Source: Deltaproteobacteria bacterium
GTDB taxonomy: Bacteria > Desulfobacterota > Desulfobulbia > Desulfobulbales > Desulfurivibrionaceae
Direction of reading: 5' to 3'
DNA: 32,170 bases
Assembly (NCBI GenBank): GCA_021802775.1
Contig: JAJZRJ010000033.1
Span: 1-32,170, forward strand
The notes beneath the pieces were generated by a model. That model ran no database searches, had not been told where the DNA came from, and saw nothing but the letters and a program-made list of their open reading frames with translations. This document shows, one piece after another, positions 15,090 to 22,776 of this stretch. The position numbers and the translations under genes were made by a program. Positions within the stretch are counted from its first letter, which is position 1, and every line of letters begins with the position of its first letter.

Positions 15090-15446
15090 ATGATCCCGTC
15101 ACCTGCCGTCCAACCCGGGCCGGACCATGAACAGCGCGCCAAGATCATCAAAGCCCTGGCGCACCCGAGCCGACTGCTCATGGTCGAGGCCCTGGCCGAT
15201 GGACCGCGCTGCGTCTGCGAACTGCGCGATCTGGTGGGCGCGGACCTCTCCACCGTGTCCAAACACCTGGCCGTGCTCAAGAATGCCGGCATTGTCGTTG
15301 ATGAACGCCGCGGCACCCAGATCTATTACCACCTGGCCGCCCCCTGCGTGCTCGACTTCTTTGCCTGCATCGAGCGGCTGTGCCGGGTACCAACCGCCAC
15401 GGTCCGGCCTTTCCCCCTGGCCCGCGTCCAACGCGCTCCCCGCTGA
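15090..15446 (+). CDS. arsR: ArsR family metalloid-responsive repressor
   Basis: A 118-aa winged-helix repressor: KALAHPSRLLMVEAL, then CVCELRDLVGADLSTVSKHL with the recognition helix, then GTQIYYHLA of the wing. The Cys pair C41-x-C43 in the alpha3 helix is the As(III)/Sb(III) sensing motif of type 1 ArsR proteins. It heads an operon with arsP-like, DUF2703-like, arsC and a [2Fe-2S] protein, so autoregulated arsenic response is expected. The ATG lies almost at the predicted transcription start and has no ribosome site, which suggests a leaderless or very short-leader message. Confidence 0.92.
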   Translation: MIPSPAVQPGPDHEQRAKIIKALAHPSRLLMVEALADGPRCVCELRDLVGADLSTVSKHLAVLKNAGIVVDERRGTQIYYHLAAPCVLDFFACIERLCRVPTATVRPFPLARVQRAPR

Positions 15447-15466
15447 CCCTTGCCACAAAGGTTTTC

Positions 15467-16564
15467 ATGGAACCACTGAACATCATCCACCAAGGTCCGG
15501 CTGCCGCTCCTCCCACGCCGCCGCCCGACCCGGCGGCGGCCCGGCAGGAAACCAAACGCCAACTCGCCATCACCGCGGCGGCCCTGGCCGGGTGGTGGCT
15601 CGTCTATCGGCAGTTGCCGGCCTTCGCCGATCTCGTCTCCTTCCGCCTGCTTGGCCTGGTGCCGCAGAGCCGGCTCGGCGAGGCCGTGCGTTTCTTCCTC
15701 TACGACACGCCCAAGGTCCTCATGCTCCTCGGTCTGATCGTCTTCGGCGTCGGGGTGCTGCGCTCCTTCTTCACGCCGGAGCAGTCCCGGCGCCTGCTGG
15801 CCGGCAGGCGAGAGGCCACCGGCAACGTCATGGCCGCCGGCCTCGGCGTGGTGACGCCCTTCTGCTCCTGCTCGGCAGTGCCGCTTTTCATCGGCTTTGT
15901 CACCGCCGGTGTCCCGCTGGGAGTCACCTTTTCCTTTCTCATCGCCGCACCCATGGTCAACGAGATCGCCCTGGTCCTGCTCTATGGCCTGCTGGGCTGG
16001 CGGGTGGCCTTGCTCTATCTGATTACCGGCCTCACCATCGCCATCGTCAGCGGCTTCATCATTGGTCGGCTCCGGCTCGAAAAATTCGTCGAGCCCTGGG
16101 TCTTCAAAACCCTGGCCGCCTCCAGCGCCACCCCGGCGGAACAGCACACCTGGCCATGGCGCCTCCGCCACGGCATCAAGGCCACGGAGGAGATCGTGGC
16201 CAAGGTCTGGCTCTTCGTGGTGCTCGGCATCGCAGCCGGCGCCGCCATCCACGGCTATGTCCCGGAGGGGTTCATGGCCTCGATCATGGGCAAGGATGCC
16301 TGGTGGTCGGTGCCCATCGCGGTGCTGATCGGCATCCCGATGTACGCCAATGCCGCCTCCATCGTGCCGGTGCTCCATGCCCTCCTCGAAAAGGGGGCGG
16401 CGCTGGGCACCGCGCTCGCCTTCATGATGAGCGTCATCGGACTCTCACTGCCGGAGATGGTGATCCTGCGCAAGGTCCTGAAACCAGGCCTTATCGCCGT
16501 CTTCATCGGCGTGGTCGGCACCGGCATCCTGCTGGTGGGCTATCTCTTCAATCTGATCGTCTGA
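15467..16564 (+). CDS. arsP: ArsP-type permease (COG0701/DUF318)
   Basis: A 365-aa integral membrane protein with about nine or ten hydrophobic segments in two repeats. The first repeat contains TPFCSCSAVPLFIGF and the second GIPMYANAASIVPV, both conserved in the COG0701 permease family. Members in ars operons export trivalent organoarsenicals (ArsP) or act with thiol partners. The N-terminus is a proline-rich cytosolic stretch before the first helix. The start follows AAAGG and lies 20 nt after arsR. The substrate (organoarsenical versus inorganic arsenite) cannot be decided from sequence; no separate arsB or acr3 is present in the operon, so this may be the only efflux pump here. Confidence 0.85.
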   Translation: MEPLNIIHQGPAAAPPTPPPDPAAARQETKRQLAITAAALAGWWLVYRQLPAFADLVSFRLLGLVPQSRLGEAVRFFLYDTPKVLMLLGLIVFGVGVLRSFFTPEQSRRLLAGRREATGNVMAAGLGVVTPFCSCSAVPLFIGFVTAGVPLGVTFSFLIAAPMVNEIALVLLYGLLGWRVALLYLITGLTIAIVSGFIIGRLRLEKFVEPWVFKTLAASSATPAEQHTWPWRLRHGIKATEEIVAKVWLFVVLGIAAGAAIHGYVPEGFMASIMGKDAWWSVPIAVLIGIPMYANAASIVPVLHALLEKGAALGTALAFMMSVIGLSLPEMVILRKVLKPGLIAVFIGVVGTGILLVGYLFNLIV

Positions 16565-16572
16565 GGCGCCGT

Positions 16573-16707
16573 ATGCAAACAATCCACGTAGAATGGCGAC
16601 ACCTGGAGCAGGAAGGCAAGACCGGCAAGGAAGAATCATGCCGGATCATCATCTGGCAGGGGCAGACCCATGAGGCGATCTGCCGGGTGGCCGAATGCTG
16701 CTGCTGA
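16573..16707 (+). CDS. 44-aa DUF2703-like protein, apparently shortened
   Basis: An ATG at 16573 with GAGG upstream opens 44 codons in the ars operon, 8 nt after the permease stop and 11 nt before arsC. The N-terminus (TIHVEWRHLEQEGKTG) resembles the start of DUF2703 proteins, and the C-terminal half (SCRIIIWQGQTHEAI) resembles their end. The roughly 80 residues usually between, including the CxxC after the first motif, are missing. It closes with three cysteines (ECCC). It may be a compact thiol protein or the product of an internal in-frame deletion. DUF2703 genes are often seen with arsenic genes; function is unknown. Confidence 0.6.
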   Translation: MQTIHVEWRHLEQEGKTGKEESCRIIIWQGQTHEAICRVAECCC

Positions 16708-16718
16708 CGAGGGTTGCC

Positions 16719-17147
16719 ATGCGCAGACTAAAAATTCTTTTTCTCTGCACCGGCAACTCCTGCCGCAGCCAGATGGCGGAAGGATGGGCGCGGCATCTCA
16801 AGGGCGAGACCATCGAGGCGTATTCCGCCGGGACCGTCAAGCACGGCATGAACGAACGGGCCGTGCGGGTGATGGCCGAGGCCGGGGTGGACATCTCCGG
16901 CCACTCTTCGAAAACCGTTGACGAATTGCCGGGGCAGGAGTTCGATTACGCCATCACCCTCTGCGGCCACGCCAATGAGTCCTGTCCCCTTTTTCCGGGC
17001 AACGTCAAACGGCTGCACCAGGGCTTCGATGACCCGCCAAAACTGGCGGCCGAAGCCAAAAGCGAGGAGGAGGCCCTGGCCCACTACCGCCGGGTGCGGG
17101 ACGAGATCAGAACCTTTATCGAGGGGATGCCGGAGAATCTCGGTTAA
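16719..17147 (+). CDS. arsC: Thioredoxin-coupled arsenate reductase (LMW-PTP fold)
   Basis: A 142-aa arsenate reductase of the Staphylococcus pI258 type. The P-loop CTGNSCRS carries C10 and C15, and the redox pair C82 and C89 lies in CGHANESC, at the same numbers as in pI258 ArsC. It reduces As(V) to As(III), ending with a C82-C89 disulfide that thioredoxin resolves. The start at 16719 is supported by GAGGG; an upstream ATG at 16695 would overlap the previous gene. It is followed after 14 nt by the [2Fe-2S] selenoprotein candidate. Confidence 0.95.
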   Translation: MRRLKILFLCTGNSCRSQMAEGWARHLKGETIEAYSAGTVKHGMNERAVRVMAEAGVDISGHSSKTVDELPGQEFDYAITLCGHANESCPLFPGNVKRLHQGFDDPPKLAAEAKSEEEALAHYRRVRDEIRTFIEGMPENLG

Positions 17148-17161
17148 GAGGAGGGCTTGTC

Positions 17162-17359
17162 ATGGAGGAGCAGATCTGCTTCTGTTTCGGGTACAGCGCG
17201 GCGGACATCAGGACGGACGTGCTGGTCCATGGCCGCTCGACCATCATGGAGCGCATCCTGGCCGAAAAAAAGGCGGGCGGCTGCCACTGCGCCGAAAAAA
17301 ACCCCAAGGGCCGCTGATGCCTCGCCGATGTCCGCCAGGTGGTGGACCTGAATCCGTGA
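17162..17359 (+). CDS. Selenocysteine candidate: CopZ/BFD-like [2Fe-2S] protein (UGA at 17315-17317)
   Basis: Read to the first stop the product is 51 aa; read through the UGA it is 65 aa with Sec52. Cysteines C6-x-C8 (ICFCFG), C41-x-C43 (GCHC) and the NPKGR-U-CLADV segment match the [2Fe-2S] domain of CopZ-type chaperones and BFD-like proteins. There the corresponding end reads NPxGxCCLxDV, so UGA replaces the first Cys of the CC pair. The codons after UGA (CLADVRQVVDLNP, stop at 17357) continue the family pattern. A SECIS-like hairpin follows. The ribosome site AGAGGAGGG is strong, and it is 14 nt from arsC, the last gene of the ars operon. It may be an electron carrier or metal-binding partner in arsenic handling. 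Sec insertion is inferred; selA, selB, selC and selD are not in this window. Confidence 0.78.
17330..17347 (+). promoter_or_regulatory. SECIS-like hairpin after UGA 17315
   Basis: GTCCGCC (17330-17336) pairs with GGTGGAC (17341-17347) over 7 bp, one a G-U pair, with loop AGGU. The loop begins 20 nt after the UGA and has G as its second base, fitting the bacterial SECIS rules of position and loop G. Confidence 0.65.
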
Positions 17360-17387
17360 GCGTTCGAGAACGGTGCAGAGGCAAGGC

Positions 17388-17430
17388 GGCGACGATGTTG
17401 ATGATACACCTGGTATATCAACGAGTCGCC
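17388..17430. repeat. Long imperfect palindrome downstream of the ars operon
   Basis: GGCGAC (17388) with GTCGCC (17425), GTTGAT (17397) with ATCAAC (17417), and ATAC (17404) with GTAT (17413) nest around a 5-nt centre, giving 16 possible pairs in 43 nt. No U-tract follows. A second, GC-rich hairpin (CCCCGC 17459-17464 with GCGGGG 17471-17476) lies just beyond. The stretch 17360-17631 contains no supported gene; it may hold an interspersed intergenic repeat or the 3' structures of the operon. Confidence 0.5.
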
Positions 17431-17631
17431 AACGCGGCAGATGCGCCGTTATCGGTCGCCCCGCAGGGCGGCGGGGTGAACCCGGACAAAGCGGTGGCCT
17501 TGACATTGAACAGCGGCAACAGCCGGATATCACCTAATCAAGCGCGAAGCCGTCACGGATTCAGGGTGGACGCAACCACGGCCGCGCTGCGGAACCAATC
17601 CATCACGCCCTGATCCGCCGGGCGATTGCCT

Positions 17632-18195
17632 CTATTTCAGATAGGGCAGCAGGGCCTTGAACTCAGGCGTGCCGGCCTTGCCCAGCCAGTCGTAGATGAT
17701 CATCTCCGTGGTGCCGACCACCGCCCCAATCTCCCGCAAACGGGCAAGGCCAAGCTTGTAGTTCTTCTTCACCCGCGAAGAGACCGCGTCCGCCGCCACC
17801 CACACCCGGTAACCGGCATTAAGCGCTCCCAGGGCGGTCTGGTAGACGCAGATATGGGTCTCCACCCCGCAGAGAATCAGGGTGTTCACCGTTGCCGGCA
17901 GCTTCTTCACCGCCGTCTTGATCGCCTCGTTGTTGAAGCAGCCGAATTCGAGCTTGTCGAGGGCCGGCAAGTCGCCCAGCGCCTCGGCCACCGGCGGCAC
18001 CATGGGGCCGATCCGCGCCACGTACTGGGTGGTGGCCACCACCGGGATATCGAGCACCTTGGCCGCCCGGATCAGGAGCGCGGCGTTCTTGGCCACCTCC
18101 TCCCGGCCGTGGATCACCTGCATCAGGTTCTCCTGGATATCCACCACCAACAAGGCGCATTGCTTCGGATCGAGATGATAGAGGGTATCGGTCAC
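17632..18195 (-). CDS. Isochorismatase-family cysteine hydrolase
   Basis: A 187-aa single-domain hydrolase with the family triad: D19 (LLVVDIQ), K81 (DKLEFGCF) and nucleophile C116 ([13 protein letters not shown]). The cis-peptide element before the Cys is present. The family includes nicotinamidases, isochorismatases and YcaC-like enzymes of unknown substrate; this one is most like the YcaC/putative hydrolase group in length and motifs. The start is a GTG at 18195 with AAGGAG seven bases upstream. It is convergent with the ars operon and divergent from asnS, so apparently monocistronic. The substrate cannot be told from sequence. Confidence 0.85.
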   Translation of the reverse strand: MTDTLYHLDPKQCALLVVDIQENLMQVIHGREEVAKNAALLIRAAKVLDIPVVATTQYVARIGPMVPPVAEALGDLPALDKLEFGCFNNEAIKTAVKKLPATVNTLILCGVETHICVYQTALGALNAGYRVWVAADAVSSRVKKNYKLGLARLREIGAVVGTTEMIIYDWLGKAGTPEFKALLPYLK

Positions 18196-18317
18196 GAGTC
18201 TGCTCCTTCAGGATGCCCGGCGCCTGCCGGGAAAAAAGTATTGCCAAACCCTGGTTCCCAAACTTACTGTGGAAGGCAACCAAAGGCAACCTCCAAACTT
18301 TACCCGCCCGAGACGCC

Positions 18318-19706
18318 ATGTCTGCACACCGCATCGCCACACTGCTCCGCGACCAACCCCTCGGCACCACCGTCACCGTCAACGGCTGGATCCGCACCCG
18401 GCGCGACGCCAAGGGTTTTTCCTTTCTCGAAGTGAACGATGGCTCCTGCCTCGCGAACCTCCAGGTCATTGTCGAGGCAAGCCTGCCCAACTACGAGGCC
18501 GAAATCGCCCGCCTCGCCACCGGCTGCGCGGTGCGGGTGATTGGCGAACTCGCCTCCTCGCCGGCCAAGGGCCAGGCGGTGGAATTGAAGGCCAGCGAGA
18601 TCACGGTATACGGCTGGGCCGATCCGGAGAGCTACCCGCTCCAGAAGAAACGCCACTCCTTCGAGTTCCTGCGCACCATCGCCCATCTCCGGCCGCGCAC
18701 CAACAGCCTCGGTGCCGTGGCCCGGGTGCGCAGCACCCTGGCCCACGCGGTGCACGACTTCTTCAGGGAGCGCGGCTTCTTCCTCGTCCACACCCCGATC
18801 ATCACCACCAGCGACTGCGAAGGCGCCGGCGAGATGTTCACCGTCACCGGCCTCGACCTCGATCAGCCACCCAAGAGAGAGGGCCGGGTCGATTTCAGCC
18901 GGGATTTCTTCGGCCGCCGCACCAGCCTCACGGTAAGCGGCCAGTTGGAGGCGGAGATCTACGCCCTGGCCCTGGGCAACGTTTACACCTTCGGCCCCAC
19001 CTTCCGGGCGGAGAACTCCAACACCAGCCGCCATCTCGCCGAGTTCTGGATGATCGAGCCGGAGATGGCCTTCTGCGATCTGGCCGACGACATCGACGTG
19101 GCCGAGGCGCTCTTGAAACACCTGGTGGGCTGCGCCCTCACCGAATGCCGGGAGGATCTCGGCCTCTTTGCCCGATTCATCGACCAGGGGCTCATCGCCC
19201 GCCTCGAAAACGTGCTGGCCAGGCCCTTCATCCGCCTGCCATACAGCGAGGCCATCGAACAGCTCAAGGTCTCGGGCCACGACTTCGAATACCCGGTGGC
19301 ATGGGGGCTCGATCTGCAATCCGAACACGAGCGCTTCCTTACCGAGACGATCTTCAAGCAGCCGGTGGTGGTGATCGACTACCCCAAGGCGATCAAGGCC
19401 TTCTACATGCGGCAGAATGACGACAACCGCACGGTGGCGGCCATGGACATCCTCTTCCCGGGGATCGGCGAGATCGTAGGCGGCAGCCAGCGCGAGGAGC
19501 GCTACGAGGTGCTGCTCGCCCGCCTCACCGACGCAGGTCTGCCGCTGGCGGACTACCAGTGGTACCTTGATCTGCGGCGCTTCGGTTCCGCGCGCCACGC
19601 TGGTTTCGGCCTTGGCTTCGAGCGGATCATCCAGTTCGTCACCGGGATGGCCAACATCCGCGAGGTGGTCCCCTTCCCGCGCACCCCAGGTTCGGCCGGG
19701 TTCTGA
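18318..19706 (+). CDS. asnS: Asparaginyl-tRNA synthetase
   Basis: A 462-aa class IIb synthetase. The N-terminal OB-fold anticodon-binding domain (about 15-110, with [20 protein letters not shown]) is followed by the catalytic core. Motif 2 is visible as [21 protein letters not shown], and motif 3 as [15 protein letters not shown] near the C-terminus. [10 protein letters not shown] and the overall length identify AsnRS rather than AspRS. It charges tRNA-Asn with asparagine. The frame is open upstream, but [10 protein letters not shown] at 18318 gives the normal N-terminus. The next gene begins one base after its stop, so the two are translationally coupled. Confidence 0.96.
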   Translation: MSAHRIATLLRDQPLGTTVTVNGWIRTRRDAKGFSFLEVNDGSCLANLQVIVEASLPNYEAEIARLATGCAVRVIGELASSPAKGQAVELKASEITVYGWADPESYPLQKKRHSFEFLRTIAHLRPRTNSLGAVARVRSTLAHAVHDFFRERGFFLVHTPIITTSDCEGAGEMFTVTGLDLDQPPKREGRVDFSRDFFGRRTSLTVSGQLEAEIYALALGNVYTFGPTFRAENSNTSRHLAEFWMIEPEMAFCDLADDIDVAEALLKHLVGCALTECREDLGLFARFIDQGLIARLENVLARPFIRLPYSEAIEQLKVSGHDFEYPVAWGLDLQSEHERFLTETIFKQPVVVIDYPKAIKAFYMRQNDDNRTVAAMDILFPGIGEIVGGSQREERYEVLLARLTDAGLPLADYQWYLDLRRFGSARHAGFGLGFERIIQFVTGMANIREVVPFPRTPGSAGF

Positions 19707-19707
19707 G

Positions 19708-20994
19708 ATGGCAACGGCCGCAAAACACGTGGTCATCGTCGGCGGCGGCTTTGCCGGCCTCAATGCCGCCAAAGTGCTCGGCAATCAGGCGGCCATCCGG
19801 GTCACGCTCATCGACCGCCGCAACCACCACCTCTTCCAGCCCCTCTTGTACCAGGTGGCCATGGCTGCCTTAAGCCCGGCGGAAATCGCCGCGCCGATCC
19901 GCCATATTCTGGCCCGCTGCCGCAACATCACGGTCTTGCAGGACGAGGTGACCGGGGTGGACCTCGCGGCCCGCACCGTTATTGCCCGCAACACCACGCT
20001 GCCCTACGATTACCTGCTGCTGGCCTGCGGTGCCCGCCATGCCTACTTCGGCCACGAGGAATGGGAGGAGTTTGCGCCAGGGCTCAAGACCATCGAGCAG
20101 GCCACCGAGATCCGGCGGCGGGTGCTCAACGCCTTCGAGGCGGCGGAACGCTCCACCGCCCCAGAGGAACAATGCCGCCACCTCACCTTCGTCATCGTCG
20201 GCGGCGGCCCCACCGGGGTGGAGTTGGCCGGGGCCATCGGCGAGATGAGCCGCTACACCCTGGCCCAGGACTTCCGCAACATCAACTCCCGGCTGGCCCG
20301 CATCATCCTCCTCGAGGCCGGGCCGCGCATCCTGCCCTCCTTCAGCGAGAGGCTGGCCGGCAAGGCGACCCGCGACCTCGAAGCGCTCGGGGTGCAGGTG
20401 CGGACCGCAAGCCCGGTCACCGGCATGGACCATGACGGCGTGCAGGTGGGCCGGGAGCGGCTGGAAGCCTCCACCATTCTCTGGGCCGCCGGGGTGCAGG
20501 CCGCGGGCTTGGGGCAGACGCTCGGCGCCAAAACCGATCGGCTGGGCCGCATCGTGGTGGAAGCGGACCTCAGCCTGCCCAGCCACCCCGAGGTCTTCGT
20601 GGCCGGCGACCAGGCCTGCTTCACCCACGGCCGCACTGCCCCGCTGCCGGGGCTGGCGCCGGTGGCGCTCCAGCAGGGCCGCGCCATTGCCAGGAATATC
20701 CTGCGCGAGATCAACGGATTTCCCCGGCAGCCATTCCACTACCGCGACAAAGGCCAGCTCGCCACCATCGGCCGCAGCAAGGCCATCGTCGAGATCGGCC
20801 GCCTGCGGTTCGACGGCTTCCTTGCCTGGCTCACCTGGCTCGTGGTCCACATCTACTACCTGATCGGCTTTGAAAACCGGGTCTTCGTGACCATGCGCTG
20901 GGTCTGGTCCTTTTTCAACTTCCGGCGCGGCGCCCGGCTCATCGTGGACAAGGAATGGCGCTTCTATCGGCCGAACAACAGGAACCGGCCATAA
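19708..20994 (+). CDS. ndh: Type II NADH dehydrogenase (Ndh)
   Basis: A 428-aa two-dinucleotide-binding flavoprotein. The FAD Rossmann motif VVIVGGGFAGLNAAK is at the N-terminus, a second GxGxxG (VIVGGGPTGVELAGAI, about 165-180) binds NADH, and VFVAGDQACF near 300 is the FAD-closing motif. The C-terminal part, WLTWLVVHIYYLIGFENR and on, is the amphipathic/membrane-attachment region typical of NDH-2. It passes electrons from NADH to quinone without pumping protons. It starts one base after the asnS stop (TGAGATG). In an anaerobe it may recycle NADH or serve oxygen tolerance; that is inference. Confidence 0.92.
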   Translation: MATAAKHVVIVGGGFAGLNAAKVLGNQAAIRVTLIDRRNHHLFQPLLYQVAMAALSPAEIAAPIRHILARCRNITVLQDEVTGVDLAARTVIARNTTLPYDYLLLACGARHAYFGHEEWEEFAPGLKTIEQATEIRRRVLNAFEAAERSTAPEEQCRHLTFVIVGGGPTGVELAGAIGEMSRYTLAQDFRNINSRLARIILLEAGPRILPSFSERLAGKATRDLEALGVQVRTASPVTGMDHDGVQVGRERLEASTILWAAGVQAAGLGQTLGAKTDRLGRIVVEADLSLPSHPEVFVAGDQACFTHGRTAPLPGLAPVALQQGRAIARNILREINGFPRQPFHYRDKGQLATIGRSKAIVEIGRLRFDGFLAWLTWLVVHIYYLIGFENRVFVTMRWVWSFFNFRRGARLIVDKEWRFYRPNNRNRP

Positions 20995-21169
20995 CCACGG
21001 CCTCTCGCGGGCTTCTGCGCCCCACCCGATGATCGCGCAAGCGCTGCTCGCCGTTGCCGGTCGTATCCAGCCACTGAAGCCTCTTTGCAGGCGATTGACA
21101 GGTCTGCCGGATTAGGGTACCTGACAAACGAGAAGTCTTTTACCAATCCATCCGAGGGGGGACCGCGTT

Positions 21170-21799
21170 ATGGCTATCAGCGTCAAGACTTTCCCGAAAG
21201 GCCAGCCTGTCAGCTACGACACCTTCCGCCAGCAGATCCAGACCGGCGACATCATGCTCTGTTCGGGTTCCGGCTGGTTCTCGAAGATGATTCAGGGCTC
21301 CACCGAGAGCGTCTGGAGCCACGTGGGCTTCGTGATGCGGCTCGACGCCATCGACCCGTCATGGTGCTGGAAAGCGTCGAGCCGTTGGGGGTGCGCACCG
21401 TGCCACTGAGCAAATACCTCACCGACTACGACTCCCGGGGCAATCCCTATCCAGGCGGGCTGATCCTCGCCCGTCACCAGGAATTTCAGGCCAAGGCCAA
21501 AGCCAAGGAGCTGGCCCGCTTCGGCCAGTTCGCGGTGGACCTTTTCGGCTACCCCTACAACAAGGACGAGATCGCCAAGATCGCCGCCCGCATCATGGCC
21601 TCGCACATCCCGTTTTCCGCCAAGGACAAGAAGGCGCTCACGCCCGACCGCGAGTACATCTGCCCGGAGTATGCCTACGAGTGCTATAAATTCCATCGGC
21701 CTTGCAATCGACTACGACCCGCGCGGCTTCGTCGCCCCGGCGGACTTTGCCCGCACCCGGGAGGTTTCGCTGGTGGCGGTGCTGCAGGGGAAAAAGTAG
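21170..21799 (+). pseudogene. YiiX-like permuted papain amidase, two compensating frameshifts
   Basis: The frame from ATG 21170 gives QIQTGDIMLCSGSGWFSKMI and VWSHVGFVMRLDAID, the N-terminal motif of YiiX/NlpC-P60-like permuted papain-fold hydrolases, with the catalytic His in WSHVG. Near 21355 the family sequence moves to another frame (VMVLESVEPLGVRTVPLSKYL...), which carries the catalytic Cys segment YICPEYAYECY. Near 21690 it returns to the first frame (IGLAIDYDPRGF...VLQGKK, stop 21797-21799). This needs one base missing at the first site and one extra at the second (for example one T at 21690-21691). If repaired the product is about 209 aa. Either the gene is decaying or the assembly has two single-base errors. 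The lipoprotein gene follows after 16 nt. Confidence 0.75.
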
Positions 21800-21815
21800 G
21801 GCAAGGGTGAAGACC

Positions 21816-22700
21816 ATGAAAAGGGGAATGGGCGTTCTCCTGCTGCTGTCGCTGCTCGAGCTGTTGCTCTCCTGTTCCTCGGGCCAGGCGCCGAAAAAGG
21901 CGACCTCCGAAGAAACCGCAGCCCCGACCGGGGCCATGACCGAGCCGCAACCCCCGCCGACTGCTACCGCTCCCGCCAATCCCGTGCCCCCGCCTTCGGC
22001 ATCCCTGGCCGACAAAGCTGTAAAAAGAGACTCTACCGCCATGCAGGAGAGACAGGGGGAAGCGAAACCGGCAGCAAAGAACGGCGCCACCGGCGACAAG
22101 GCCGGGGACGGGGCGCCGCCGGCAGCGGCAAACGGCGGGCCCGCACCCGCTGGCAACGAACTCTGGCAAAAATTCCTGGCCAGTTTCACCCATGCCGCCT
22201 ACACCTTCAACCCGCCGTCGCCCATCAAGGTGGCCAAGCCCCACACCATCCACCTGTGGGTGGACACCACGGTCAGCCACCAGGCCCTGGCCGAGGCATT
22301 GAAAAAGGTGGTGCCGGCCGACACCAGCCGGGTCGAATCGGGAACCATCCAGGTCAGCCCGGTAATGAAAGCCACCCTGACCGGCGAAAATTTCACCATC
22401 ACCCCCAATTCGCCGGAGCAGCAGACCCTCAACCCGACCGGCCGCACCATTTGGAGTTGGGAGATCACCCCGACCTGGCCCGGCACCCAGACTCTGCACC
22501 TGCGGCTGATCGCCATTCCGCCCCCTGGCCTCGCCACCGATCCGTATACCATCCCGGTTCCCTTGGACCGGGAAATCAAGGTCGAGGTCACCTTCTGGTG
22601 GCTCATCGACCATTTCTTCGATAAATACTGGAAATGGCTACTCGGCGGTTTCGGCACCCTGCTGGTCACGGTGCTGGGCTGGTGGTGGAAAAAGAAATGA
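21816..22700 (+). CDS. Unrecognised lipoprotein with C-terminal membrane helix
   Basis: A 294-aa protein I cannot name. The N-terminus is a lipoprotein signal (LLELLLSC, lipidated Cys near 20). Residues 21-110 are low-complexity, rich in Ala, Pro, Thr and Lys. A globular region (about 120-255) contains VSPVMKATLTGENFTITP, then WSWEITPTWPGTQTLHLRL, ending in a beta-rich stretch. A single hydrophobic helix (WLLGGFGTLLVTVLGWWW) ends in KKK, the look of a second membrane anchor. I have an impression of having seen the central beta-domain pattern in other bacterial membrane proteins, but cannot assign a name. The start at 21816 is just upstream of the hydrophobic segment. It is likely cotranscribed with the YiiX-like gene. 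Confidence 0.75.
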   Translation: MKRGMGVLLLLSLLELLLSCSSGQAPKKATSEETAAPTGAMTEPQPPPTATAPANPVPPPSASLADKAVKRDSTAMQERQGEAKPAAKNGATGDKAGDGAPPAAANGGPAPAGNELWQKFLASFTHAAYTFNPPSPIKVAKPHTIHLWVDTTVSHQALAEALKKVVPADTSRVESGTIQVSPVMKATLTGENFTITPNSPEQQTLNPTGRTIWSWEITPTWPGTQTLHLRLIAIPPPGLATDPYTIPVPLDREIKVEVTFWWLIDHFFDKYWKWLLGGFGTLLVTVLGWWWKKK

Positions 22701-22741
22701 TTCCCAACCTCCTCCGATTGCGCATACTCCGCAACCAAACA

Positions 22742-22772
22742 GGTTGCACATTGTCACCAATACGGTTACACT
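22742..22772 (+). promoter_or_regulatory. Direct repeat at the higBA promoter
   Basis: GGTTGCACA (22742-22750) and GGTTACACT (22764-22772) are direct repeats 22 bp apart, two helical turns. TTGCAC (22744) and TACACT (22767) could also act as -35 and -10 with 17 bp between. An operator bound by HigA is plausible. Confidence 0.35.
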
Positions 22773-22776
22773 ACCA

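Noticed and set aside
16705-16707. UGA after three Cys codons at the end of the 44-aa ars peptide as a third selenocysteine site
   Set aside because: Downstream codons do not continue the family pattern and a clear hairpin at the right distance was not seen; it is a normal stop before arsC.
16918-17613. Plus-strand frame overlapping arsC and the selenoprotein candidate
   Set aside because: Out of frame with both recognised genes; no family similarity.
21407-21409. UGA ending the first segment of the YiiX-like gene as selenocysteine
   Set aside because: The family sequence has already moved to another frame about 50 bases earlier, so this stop results from the frameshift.
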